A stretch of DNA of 64,000 bases, from contig CAWCAW010000003.1 of the NCBI GenBank assembly GCA_963793645.1, positions 434,001 to 498,000 of the forward strand, read 5' to 3'. This DNA comes from CAWCAW01 sp963793645 (GTDB taxonomy: Bacteria > Actinomycetota > Acidimicrobiia > Acidimicrobiales > UBA8190). The notes below the pieces were generated by a model. That model saw only the letters and a list, made by a program, of their open reading frames with translations, had not been told where the DNA came from and searched no databases. A program made the translations under genes and the position numbers. Shown here piece by piece: positions 43,567-52,048 of the stretch (position 1 is its first letter; every line of letters begins with the position of its first letter).

Positions 43567-45055
43567 GTGAGTCGGCACGCCCCTCGTTACGATCGACGCA
43601 CCATTTTGAGAGCCGGCGTCGGTACGGCCGCCTCCGCCGCACTGGCCTCGCTGGCCATGGGCGAACTCGCCGGTGCCAGCGCGGCGGCCGCGCCCCGTCC
43701 CAAAGCACACCGCAGGCCGGGCTCGTTGCCGTTTCCTTCGCTTCCGGTTGGGCAGTTCACCGGGGCCTTCCCCTTTAAACATCTGGTCCTGGTAATGCAG
43801 GAGAACCATTCCTTTGACAACTACCTCGGCATGCTGCCGGTCTCGGGGCAGCCTAAAGCTGACGGTTTTCGCTTCAATCGAAAAGACGATCCCCTCAACT
43901 GGAACCCGGTAGGAAACGAGCGCATGTACGTGTATCACCAAGGCGGTGCCATCGGTGCCACCGATTCGGGCAGCCAAAGTTGGGACGATTCCCACGACCA
44001 AATCGCGGGAGGCACCATGAATGGCTTTGCCGGCACCGGGCCCGGATCGATGGGGTATTACACCGAGGACGATCTCCCCTTTTACTACTCGCTGGCGAAG
44101 ACCTTCACGCTGGCCAACCGCTGGTTCTGCTCGGTACCCGCCCAGACGTACCCGAACCGGCGTTTCCTGCAGGCCGCCACGGCGTCGGGCGTGGTGGCTA
44201 CAGACATCGACAACATCGAGATCTATCCCGCCAACGGCACCGTCTGGGACCAACTCAGCGCCCACGACATCTCTTGGTACAACTACTTCTCCGACGCGCC
44301 CACCAGTGCCATCATTCTCGACACCCTCTTCAAACACACGGCCAACATCGGTCCGATCGCGCAGTTCTACGCCGATGCAGCGGCCGGGACCCTGCCTGCA
44401 GTGAGCATGGTCGACTGCAACATGGGCGCCATCCAAGGTGAGATCCCCGGTGTCGTCGAAGACCTTCCCGCGCCCGTCCCGACCTTTGCCTCCAACATCG
44501 ATCTCGCCATCGAGGCGACCGCGCAATCGGAGGAGAACCCCGAAGACGTGCAGCTGGGCGAGTCCTTTGTGGCTGGCATCGTCAACGCAGTGATGTCGGG
44601 CCCGGCTTGGCAAGACACGCTGCTCATCTGGTTCTACGACGAGCACGGTGGCTACTACGACCACGTGAACCCGCCCGCGGCCATCGCACCGGACTCCATC
44701 GCACCTGACATCACCGCCGCTGATCCCCACGGGGGGGTACAACACCTATGGCATCCGTGTGCCGGCCGTCATTGTCAGCCCCTACGCCAAGGCCCATGAC
44801 GTCACCAATGTCGTACACGATCACACGTCGGTGCTGGCCACCATCGAGAGGCAATGGAACTTGCCCGCCCTCACCTACCGAGACGCCAACGCGGCGACCA
44901 TCATGGATTTCATCGATACGTCCAAGATGGCCTTTGCCGAACCGCCCACCCTGGCTGCGCCGGCCAATCCCGAACCCGACTTGCTCCAGGCCTACCAAGA
45001 CGGCCAGCCGTCACCGCCGGCTCCGTCTCAGACGAAGCCCGGTAGTCGCCGCTGA
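43567..45055 (+). CDS. Tat-exported phosphoesterase / phospholipase C (frameshifted)
   Basis: About 495 residues after correction. The twin-arginine signal is YDRRTILRAGVGTAASAALA. The phosphoesterase domain (PF04185) has LVMQENHSFDNYLGMLPVSG near the N-terminus and IWFYDEHGGYYDHVNPPAA near the C-terminus, with VPAVIVSPYAKAHDVTNVVH after the shift. A run of seven G at 44731-44737 should be six; correction gives GGYNTYGIRVPAVIV. GAGGAG precedes GTG 43567. Such enzymes release phosphate from lipids or organic esters outside the cell, consistent with the PHO-box-like site upstream. Confidence 0.88.
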
Positions 45056-45073
45056 TGAGGATGCTGTGGCGCC

Positions 45074-45535
45074 CTATCGAGGGGTGGCGACATCCTCGGT
45101 GATGTAACGGCCCAGCGCGTCGAGCCACTCTCCGGTGCCCTCTTCGCGCCACTCGGGCAGCTCGTGACCGTCGAGATAAGCGCCCTGTTCAGTGAGCACG
45201 AGCATGGTGCCGCCATCTTCGGCCACCAACTCGACGGTGGTCTGGGACATGGTGGCCGTGATGCCACCGTCGAAGAGGACGGCGCTGTAGGCGATGCGCT
45301 CGTCGAGCACGATCTCGCGATAGAGCACCTCCCAGGTGATGCGCTTTCCGTCGTGGACGCCACAGCTACGCTCGATACCGCCGACTTGGAAGTCGAGCTG
45401 ATAGTCGCTGTTGGCGCCGGCGAACCATCGCGCTTTGGCTTCGGGGTCGGCCCAGGCCGAGAACACCCGCTCAGGCGAGCACGCGTAGTGGCGCTCAAGG
45501 GTAAAGGTGGCATGTACGACGCTGCGGTCGGTCAT
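45074..45535 (-). CDS. SRPBCC / AHSA1-domain protein
   Basis: Of 153 residues. The START-like fold is shown by FTLERHYACSPERVFSAWAD, WFAGANSDYQLDFQVGG, SQTTVELVAEDGGTMLVLTE and a C-terminal helix (GTGEWLDALGRYI). The ATG overlaps the TGA of the ArsR gene (ATGA). The ligand is unknown. Confidence 0.92.
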   Translation of the reverse strand: MTDRSVVHATFTLERHYACSPERVFSAWADPEAKARWFAGANSDYQLDFQVGGIERSCGVHDGKRITWEVLYREIVLDERIAYSAVLFDGGITATMSQTTVELVAEDGGTMLVLTEQGAYLDGHELPEWREEGTGEWLDALGRYITEDVATPR

Positions 45536-45903
45536 CGGTTGTTTCCTTTCTTGGGTGTCTTTTTGTGATTTCGCTCATCGGTGGTGTCGCGCAGTTCGTA
45601 CTCGAGGCGGTCAAGCTTGTTCTCCCAGGTGATGCGTTGGGCCGCCAACCATCCCTCGGCCGCTCGTAACGCCGACGGCTCGACCCGGCAGCTGCGCACC
45701 CGGCCGACCTTTTCGCTATGCACCACGCCGGCTTCCTCCAACACCGCGAGGTGCTGGAGTACCGCCGGCATCGAGATGGACAAGGGCCCAGCCAACTGGG
45801 TGACCGAGGCGGGGCCGCCGATCAGCTGTTCGACCATGCCCCGTCTGGTGGGGTCCGACAACGCGTGGAGGATGCCGTTGAGGTCCCCTCGATACTTAAC
45901 CAC
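45532..45903 (-). CDS. ArsR-family regulator paired with SRPBCC protein
   Basis: Of 123 residues. LHALSDPTRRGMVEQLIGG, VTQLAGPLSISMPAVLQHLA and VLEEAGVVHSEKVGRVRSCR form the winged helix; the metal-binding Cys of ArsR/SmtB are absent, as in the SRPBCC-linked group. The C-terminus is strongly basic (KKTPKKGNNR). GTG 45903 lies inside its likely operator. Confidence 0.92.
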   Translation of the reverse strand: MVKYRGDLNGILHALSDPTRRGMVEQLIGGPASVTQLAGPLSISMPAVLQHLAVLEEAGVVHSEKVGRVRSCRVEPSALRAAEGWLAAQRITWENKLDRLEYELRDTTDERNHKKTPKKGNNR

Positions 45904-45912
45904 TCACTTAAG
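45894..45912. promoter_or_regulatory. Direct repeat TTAAGT-N6-TTAAGT at the ArsR start
   Basis: On the minus strand TTAAGT occurs twice with starts 12 bases apart, overlapping the GTG start codon. Likely autoregulatory site of the ArsR protein. Confidence 0.5.
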
Positions 45913-45988
45913 CATTGCCTGACCTCGGCCGGGCCGTCAAGTGGTCCATTCGCCGGGCGCTCGTCACGGCGCGCTATTCCGACAAGAA

Positions 45989-46837
45989 TCAGCCGTCGTA
46001 GAAGCTCAACGGGTGGAGTCCCACCAGCGATCGTTGTCGCGGCGTGACGGCGCGTGCCTCGGCCTCCTCGCTCAGATGCGAGACCGATGACGTAGGCCGG
46101 AGCCGTTGGGCCACGTCGCGACGTCCGTAGTGACACTGGATGAACATGCGTCCGGGGTCATGGGTGCCAAGCGGCAAACGCCGGTGCCAGATGTCCGACA
46201 CGAACAGGGCGACATCACCGGCCTGGGCAACCAGAGGAACGACACCCCGGCCCTCCCATGCCAAGTCCGGGTCGTCCATCTTGTCCTTCGGCGGGGGCTG
46301 GCCTGATGTATGGCTCCCGGGGACCACGCCCGTCGCGCCGGCCTCGAGGGGGCAGTCCTGAAGATAGATGTGGGTGGCGATGGCGAAAATCGGATACGGG
46401 ATGCGCTCGTCCCACGGGACTCCCGGTGCCCGAGGAACGTGAGGTCCGCTGTCGATATGCCAAAAGCGGCCGAGGTGGTCGTTTTCGCCGGGCGGTTGCC
46501 ACCACGCCGTGTTGGCGATGACGTGGCAGTCTTCGCCGATCAGGGGCTCGATGGTGGAGAGCACCCTCGAGTTGGCAACAGCGTCTTGCACGACGGCGCT
46601 GCGATTGAGCACCTCGTAGCGAAACGGAGAGGAGCCCACCCCGATGAGCCCTTCTTCACGCTCATTGGGCGGGTACTGGGCGAAGACGCGCTCGACATCG
46701 GCAACGAGGGCACTTACCTCCGGCTGGGTGAATACCTGCCGGAGCACGACGTACCCGTTGCTCTGCAGATTCTCGGAGGCGGCGGGAACGGGGCCCCTCA
46801 GGATCCGCAAGTACCCCGAGGACGTGCGCTTGAGCAT
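45989..46837 (-). CDS. Phytanoyl-CoA dioxygenase (PhyH)-family oxygenase
   Basis: Of 282 residues, a double-stranded beta-helix Fe(II)/2-oxoglutarate enzyme. The HxD motif is RFWHIDSGPHVP and the distal His is in DIWHRRLP. LQSNGYVVLRQVFTQPEVSA is the typical N-terminus. The substrate is unknown; no clear operon partner. Confidence 0.87.
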   Translation of the reverse strand: MLKRTSSGYLRILRGPVPAASENLQSNGYVVLRQVFTQPEVSALVADVERVFAQYPPNEREEGLIGVGSSPFRYEVLNRSAVVQDAVANSRVLSTIEPLIGEDCHVIANTAWWQPPGENDHLGRFWHIDSGPHVPRAPGVPWDERIPYPIFAIATHIYLQDCPLEAGATGVVPGSHTSGQPPPKDKMDDPDLAWEGRGVVPLVAQAGDVALFVSDIWHRRLPLGTHDPGRMFIQCHYGRRDVAQRLRPTSSVSHLSEEAEARAVTPRQRSLVGLHPLSFYDG

Positions 46838-47006
46838 CTCCTGATTCTGTCGCGCATCGTGGCGGCCCGCTACGCCTACGTGGCTCTATGGCGATCACTG
46901 TGCGTGAAATAGTTAAGGAGAATGACGTGATGACCTTGGGCGGACCACAATCGTCTGAGTTCGTACAGGGCGATCTCGCCGCCGCGAGCTGCAGAGAAGG
47001 AGCACA

Positions 47007-47630
47007 GTGGCCAAACCGAATGTTGTACCAGCCGAGGAGTGGGAACAAGCCCGAGCGGAGCTGCTCACGGCAGAGAAGCAGGCCACCCGAGCACTCGACG
47101 CACTGGCCGCCACGCGTCGCCGGTTACCCATGGTCAAGTTTGCAAACGACTACGTGTTCGACACGCCGACGGGCCCGAGGACCTTGCTCGATCTCTTCGA
47201 GGGCCGGGATCAACTTGTCGTCTACCAATTCATGGACGTCGGCCCCGATGGGTTTTGTCCCGGCTGCACCAATTTCACCAACAACGTCACCGACTTACAG
47301 AACCTGGCCGACACCGGTGTGAGTTGGGCGACGATCTCGAATATGCCACTCGCCCAGATTGAGGGATACAAGGCGAAGATGGGATGGACACTGCCGTTCG
47401 TGTCGTCACACGGGACATCGTTCGCCGATGACTGCGGGGCAGGTCTGGGCTTTGCGCTCAGTGTCTTTCTGCGCGATGGCGACGACATCTACCGCACGTA
47501 CTCCACTACGGCGCGCGGTGTGGACCGCGTGATGTTCGTCCACAACATTCTCGACCTCTGTCCCTACGGACGGCAACAGGACTGGGAGGACTCGCCGGCC
47601 GGCTGGCCCCAGCAACCGACCTACGGATGA
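47007..47630 (+). CDS. DUF899 thioredoxin-like family protein
   Basis: Of 207 residues. FDTPTGPRTLLDLFEGRDQL, FMDVGPDGFCPGCTNFTNNV (with a CxxC-type pair) and FVHNILDLCPYGRQQDWEDS are hallmarks of DUF899, a thioredoxin-like family. AAGGAG before GTG 47007 decides the start. Its TGA overlaps the ATG of the next small gene. Confidence 0.92.
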   Translation: MAKPNVVPAEEWEQARAELLTAEKQATRALDALAATRRRLPMVKFANDYVFDTPTGPRTLLDLFEGRDQLVVYQFMDVGPDGFCPGCTNFTNNVTDLQNLADTGVSWATISNMPLAQIEGYKAKMGWTLPFVSSHGTSFADDCGAGLGFALSVFLRDGDDIYRTYSTTARGVDRVMFVHNILDLCPYGRQQDWEDSPAGWPQQPTYG

Positions 47631-47794
47631 GGGGTCGCCGCTCGTCGGCGGCGCACGGGAGCTGGCCGCGGCCGCTATGGCTGGTCGCCACGGTGTTGAG
47701 GACGTTCGCCGTCATGGCCGCCCTGACGGTCATCGCGGCCCGGATCGGTACGCGCCAATCGGTGGCCACCGTTCTCCCATCGGAGGCCACCTAA
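47627..47794 (+). CDS. 55-residue putative membrane protein coupled to DUF899
   Basis: Starts at an ATG that overlaps the DUF899 stop (ATGA). The product has a basic N-terminus (MRGRRSSAAHGSWPRP), one hydrophobic segment (LWLVATVLRTFAVMAALTVI) and a short polar tail. One predicted transmembrane helix. Codon use is high GC3. I know no family. Confidence 0.55.
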   Translation: MRGRRSSAAHGSWPRPLWLVATVLRTFAVMAALTVIAARIGTRQSVATVLPSEAT

Positions 47795-47827
47795 GTGGCC
47801 CTGGTGCCATCGCTACAATGACCGCCG

Positions 47828-49036
47828 ATGAACCAAGCCGATGCAGTCGCAGCCGAGAACAGCTTCCCTGAAGGTTTCTTGTGGGGCACGTCCACCGCGG
47901 CCCATCAGATCGAGGGTGGCAACGTCAACAACGATTGGTGGGATTGGGAACATCAGCCCGATTCGGGGTGTGTCGAATCGAGCGCGGACGCGTGCGACTC
48001 ACTGCATCGCTGGCCCGAAGACGTCGCCCTGGTGGCATCCATGGGATTGGGGGCGTATCGGTTCTCGTTGGAATGGAGCCGGATCGAACCAGCTGAAGGC
48101 GAGTTCTCCATAGCGGCGTTGGATTACTACCGCCGCCTCTGTATGGCTCTGCGCGAGCGCAACATCTCCCCCGTCGTGACTTTCCACCACTTCACCACTC
48201 CGAGATGGTTGAGCAAACGAGGCGGCTGGGAGGCTCCCGATGCGTCAGAGGCCTTTTGCCGCTTCGTGGCCCGGGCCACGGCCCATCTCGGTGACGTCAT
48301 CGGCTGGGCGTGCACGATCAACGAGCTCAACTTGATGGGGACAAGTGGTTATACGGCGGGCACCTCTCCGCCGGGGGTGAAGGGTGATCTTGCCCGTCTT
48401 CTGGCCGTGAATGAGTCCATGATTGGCGCCCATCGCGCCGCCGTCGACGCCATACGATCGGGCCCGGGAGACTTCCCCATTGGACTCACCTTGTCGATGG
48501 ACGAGATGGTGGCCGACCCAGGGGGCGAGGTGGTTCTCGAGGCGGCTCAAGAGATCCTCGAAGACAAATTCCTGCGCTCCACCGAGGGAGATGACTTCAT
48601 CGGCGTGCAGTGTTACTCGCGGATCCACTTCGGACCGGACGGGCAGGCTCCCAATGACCCATCGGTGCCAACCACGCAGATGGGCTATGAGTACTGGCCC
48701 CAAGGCGTCGAGCACTGTGTCAGGCGAGCCGCGGCGGTGACCGGACTGCCGGTGCTCATCACCGAAAGCGGCATCGCCACCACCCACGATTCGGAGCGCA
48801 TTGCCTATATCACCGAAGTCTTGCGGGGGGTCAAGCGCGCCATTGACGACGGTGTCGACATCCGCGGGTATTTCGTGTGGAGCCTTTTGGACAACTTCGA
48901 ATGGTCGCACGGCTTCACGCCCACATTCGGGCTCCACAGTGTGGATCGCACCACCTTTGAACGGACCGCTAAACCGAGCGCCTCGTGGTACGGGAGCGTC
49001 GCCCAGCACAACGCCTTGGTGCCGGGCGCCGACTGA
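47828..49036 (+). CDS. GH1-family beta-glucosidase-like glycosidase
   Basis: Of 402 residues, somewhat short for GH1 (usually 440-480). It has the N-terminal signature FPEGFLWGTSTAAHQIEGG, acid/base Glu166 in CTINELN and nucleophile Glu313 in LITESG, and DNFEWSHGFTPTFGLHSVD. No signal peptide, so it is cytoplasmic. It should hydrolyse beta-glycosides. Confidence 0.93.
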   Translation: MNQADAVAAENSFPEGFLWGTSTAAHQIEGGNVNNDWWDWEHQPDSGCVESSADACDSLHRWPEDVALVASMGLGAYRFSLEWSRIEPAEGEFSIAALDYYRRLCMALRERNISPVVTFHHFTTPRWLSKRGGWEAPDASEAFCRFVARATAHLGDVIGWACTINELNLMGTSGYTAGTSPPGVKGDLARLLAVNESMIGAHRAAVDAIRSGPGDFPIGLTLSMDEMVADPGGEVVLEAAQEILEDKFLRSTEGDDFIGVQCYSRIHFGPDGQAPNDPSVPTTQMGYEYWPQGVEHCVRRAAAVTGLPVLITESGIATTHDSERIAYITEVLRGVKRAIDDGVDIRGYFVWSLLDNFEWSHGFTPTFGLHSVDRTTFERTAKPSASWYGSVAQHNALVPGAD

Positions 49037-49133
49037 TTGAGATTTCCCCGCCGGTTATGTCCCGTGCCGATGCGGGTAGTTGTCCTGTGCCCGGAAGACG
49101 GCGTTCGGCTTAAGGACAGGAAGAAGGAAGACC

Positions 49134-49334
49134 ATGGAGAACTCAGAAGTATCAGATGCCACACGCCGGGCCGAAGACGAAGACGCGGACAGCCCGCACC
49201 AGGCCGATCGGCCCGCCACTCCCGAAGAAGAGGAAGCAGCCGGCGATCGAAAAGTAAGTGCTGATGTGCGAGCCCATGAACACGAGATGGCGCAAAGAGG
49301 AGCCGACGAAAAAGGTGAGGGGCGGATTTCCTGA
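49134..49334 (+). CDS. Small acidic disordered protein
   Basis: A 66-residue protein: MENSEVSDATRRAEDEDADS, then RPATPEEEEAAGDRKVSADV. About one third of residues are Asp or Glu and few are hydrophobic, so it is probably disordered. A purine-rich ribosome-binding stretch (AGGAAGAAGGAAG) ends just before ATG 49134. A GTTA-N16-GGGTA element at 49054-49078 resembles a sigma-B-type promoter. Confidence 0.6.
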   Translation: MENSEVSDATRRAEDEDADSPHQADRPATPEEEEAAGDRKVSADVRAHEHEMAQRGADEKGEGRIS

Positions 49335-49357
49335 CCTGACACCCAACCGGGGAACGC

Positions 49358-50858
49358 TCAGACGTGGGCCACCATCTCCTCGACCTCAAGTCCGGGCTGA
49401 CGAGGAATGGGCTCGACACGCTCGAGCAAGGCCAGGACCAGGGCCCCACCGATGGCGATCAGGACTCCGGCGATTCGGAACGCCAGCACATAGCCATGCG
49501 TGGCGGCAACACCGGCCGCCACCCCTTGATGGATTTCGCCCGAGGCTCGGCGCAGAGCCAACGTCACCAGGCAGGCCAGTCCCAGCGCTCCGCCGATCTG
49601 CTGGACCGCATTCTGCATCCCCGACGCGAGGCTCGAGTCCTGACCTGTGACTTGGTGCAGTGACGCATTACCTATAGCCGGAAAACACATCCCCGAGAAC
49701 AGCCCCAGGATGATCATGGCCGGCATGATTCCCACCTGATACACGGTGCCGACATGGATGTCACTGGTGAGCCACAGTCCAACAGCACCTCCGAAGAAAC
49801 CCATCGCCAATATGGGCTTCACCCCGATTTTGGGCATCAGTGCAGTTCCGAGACCGATGCCGGCCCCGATGGACACGCCAAAAGGAATGTAGGAAAGACC
49901 GCCGCGCAACGGGGACCAATGAAGCACCTGCTGCTCGAACAACGTGAGCATAAAGAAGTAGCTGAAGAAGGCGGACGAGAAGAACAGCGTCACGAAGTTG
50001 GTCACCACTCGGGTCCGGTTGGAGAAGAATCGCAACGGTATGAGCGGATTCTTCGATTTCGATTCGATAAAAGCCATCACTCCGAGGAGCACCACGCCAC
50101 CGATAAGCGGCACGAGGACGTGCCATGAGCTCCACGAGTACGTAGCCGCTTGAAGCAACCCGTCCACGATGGCCACCAGACCGGCAGTGGCGGTAAAGGC
50201 GCCGGGAAAATCGATACGACCTGATTCTCGTCGCATCCGGCTCTCCGAGACCAGACGCGGCACCACCAGCAGGGCGAAAAGGGCGACGGGCAGATTGATG
50301 TAGAAGATCAAGCGCCAAGACGCGGTAATTCGTCAATACCCCGGAGATGATCGTCCCGGTGGTCCCCCCCAGTCCGGCCACGCCACCCCATAGTCCGAGG
50401 GCCTTAATGCGCTCACGGGGGTCGGGGAACAGCAATGCGATGAGCCCCAGTGACGCCGGCGCGGCGAACGCCTCGCCCAGGCCCTGGACGAATCGACTGG
50501 CCACCAACATGGCGGGACTAATGGCGGCGCCACAGGTTGCCGAGGCAACCGCGAAGATGGCCACCCCCACCATGAACATCCGTCGCCGCCCCAAGATGTC
50601 GGCCAGGCGCCCGCCCAGGAGTAGAAAGCCTCCGGCCATCAACACGTAGCCGTTGACGACCCAGGCCAGCCCCGCGTGGGTAAAGCCCAGGTTGCGCTGG
50701 ATGCGCGGGAGCGCCACGTTCACCACGGTGACGTCGAGCACCAGCATGAACTGGATCAGCGCCAACACGATGAGCGCTTTCCACCGACGCGGGTCCGAAA
50801 CGGCCGCGTCCGAGGAGGAGACGGTGCTGCTCCTGTCGTTGTCGTCGGTTGTAGTCAT
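49358..50858 (-). CDS. MFS transporter, DHA2 (EmrB/QacA) family (frameshifted)
   Basis: About 499 residues and 14 hydrophobic helices after correction. LIQFMLVLDVTVVNVALPRI, GRLADILGRRRMFMVGVAIF (motif A) and SRFVQGLGEAFAAPASLGLI (motif C region) are drug/H+ antiporter hallmarks. The frame changes near 50325: removing one C gives TNYASWRLIFYINLPVALFA. It exports hydrophobic compounds; specificity unknown. It lies 67 bases downstream of an SRPBCC gene and likely belongs to the ArsR-SRPBCC operon. Confidence 0.9.
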
Positions 50859-50925
50859 GGTTGGGTGGAGGCCACGTTACCGGTCCCTGCGAGGGATGCC
50901 GACGGCTGGCCGTGTTCGGAACTTT

Positions 50926-51435
50926 CTATGCGGGGCCGCTTTGGAACGGGAGCTGCTCGCCCGTCTCGAGCAAGGTCTTGAGCCCGCTGAGGATCTCGCT
51001 CCAACCGCCACCGGCCCCCTCGGACTCGCTCTCTCCCCTGAGTACGGCCGCCCATAGGGGCGCCCCGGTGACGTCGTGGGTGACGGTCAGCCGTGTCACC
51101 CCGTTTCGCACGGGCTCTATGTCGCAGGTAAGGCGGGTAAAGGCTTCGGCCTCGAGTTCCGGGGTCATCGTCATCCGCCACGTCTGCACCAATTTGCGCG
51201 GGGGGTCGGCTTCGATCACCTCCCCGTCGCTGATGACTTCGGGACAACCAAGGGCCAACATGCCTTCGTTCGCCAAGGCTGTGAAGGTGCCACCGGAGCG
51301 CAAGTCGTACTCGACCACGGGCGCATAGCCGTACTTCACTGTCCACTCGGGCTTGGTGAGCGCATCCCAGATCGCCTCGGGGGTGGCCTTGATGTACACC
51401 CGGTATATCTGGACGGTGTCTTTCGCCGTTGTCAT
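50926..51435 (-). CDS. SRPBCC-family protein (second ArsR-linked copy)
   Basis: Of 169 residues. VYIKATPEAIWDALTKPEWT, GEVIEADPPRKLVQTWRM, TRLTVTHDV and GGGWSEILSGLKTLLETGE define the AHSA1-like SRPBCC fold. ATG 51435 overlaps the ArsR stop (ATGA). Confidence 0.92.
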   Translation of the reverse strand: MTTAKDTVQIYRVYIKATPEAIWDALTKPEWTVKYGYAPVVEYDLRSGGTFTALANEGMLALGCPEVISDGEVIEADPPRKLVQTWRMTMTPELEAEAFTRLTCDIEPVRNGVTRLTVTHDVTGAPLWAAVLRGESESEGAGGGWSEILSGLKTLLETGEQLPFQSGPA

Positions 51436-51755
51436 CGTGGTTCCTCCAACTGCGTCTTGAGGTCGACGAGCGCGGAAACAAAACGCTCGGTGTACTTGCC
51501 GATCCATCGGTCATGAATAAGTCGGATGGGGACCGGGTTGAGGAAATGCAGCTTCTCCCGACCGGATCGGCGGGTGACGACGAGCCCGGCGTCCTCCAAC
51601 AGCCGCAGATGCTTCATGACGCCGATGCGCGTCATGCCCGGCACCTCTGCTTCGAGCTCACGCAAGGTTCGGCCTTCACGCTCGAAAAGCAGGTCGAGCA
51701 AGAAACGACGGGTCGGGTCGGCCAGCGCCTTGAACACCCGGTTGTCGTCGTCCAC
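51432..51755 (-). CDS. ArsR-family regulator (second copy)
   Basis: Of 107 residues. FKALADPTRRFLLDLLFERE, VPGMTRIGVMKHLRLLEDAG and LVVTRRSGREKLHFLNPVPI form the winged helix. It starts at GTG 51755. A perfect palindrome lies 14 bases upstream. First gene of ArsR-SRPBCC-MFS. Confidence 0.92.
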   Translation of the reverse strand: MDDDNRVFKALADPTRRFLLDLLFEREGRTLRELEAEVPGMTRIGVMKHLRLLEDAGLVVTRRSGREKLHFLNPVPIRLIHDRWIGKYTERFVSALVDLKTQLEEPR

Positions 51756-51768
51756 ACCGAAGCAATAT

Positions 51769-51788
51769 ACGTAACTAAATAGTTACGT
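51769..51788. promoter_or_regulatory. Operator palindrome ACGTAACTA-AA-TAGTTACGT
   Basis: Perfect 9-bp arms with a two-base spacer, 14 bases upstream of the ArsR GTG. The low-GC site stands out in this GC-rich region. Likely ArsR operator covering the promoter. Confidence 0.75.
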
Positions 51789-51990
51789 GTCAAGGGTCCC
51801 GTTTGGTCCCCTCCGAAGGCGTGCTCGACGATTGCCGCTTTCGTGGTGAGGCCCCGAGGCGGTCCGATTTCGGCACCTCGACGGGGCCGGAGGCCTTTCT
51901 GCATGGCTCGGCAATAGCGCCCGGAGCAAGTGAAAGGGTGATTGCGGGTGGATCGATCTCCGCCGTCGTTGCCAATTTAGCGCCAGGTTG

Positions 51991-52010
51991 GGCCTTGCTA
52001 CAAGACACCG
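51991..52010 (+). promoter_or_regulatory. Candidate rifamycin-associated element upstream of rph
   Basis: GGGCCTTGCTACAAGACACC has the GGGCCTTG...CAAG core of the inverted-repeat rifamycin-associated element known upstream of rifamycin-inactivating genes in actinomycetes, compared from memory; the right arm is imperfect. It lies 38 bases upstream of the rph ATG. Confidence 0.5.
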
Positions 52011-52048
52011 ACGCGTGCACTCAATAGTGGCCGTTAGCCATAGCGGAC

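Noticed and set aside
51803..52027. 74-codon rightward frame between ArsR and rph
   Set aside because: Composition and lack of a ribosome-binding site make it unconvincing, and it contains the candidate rph control element.
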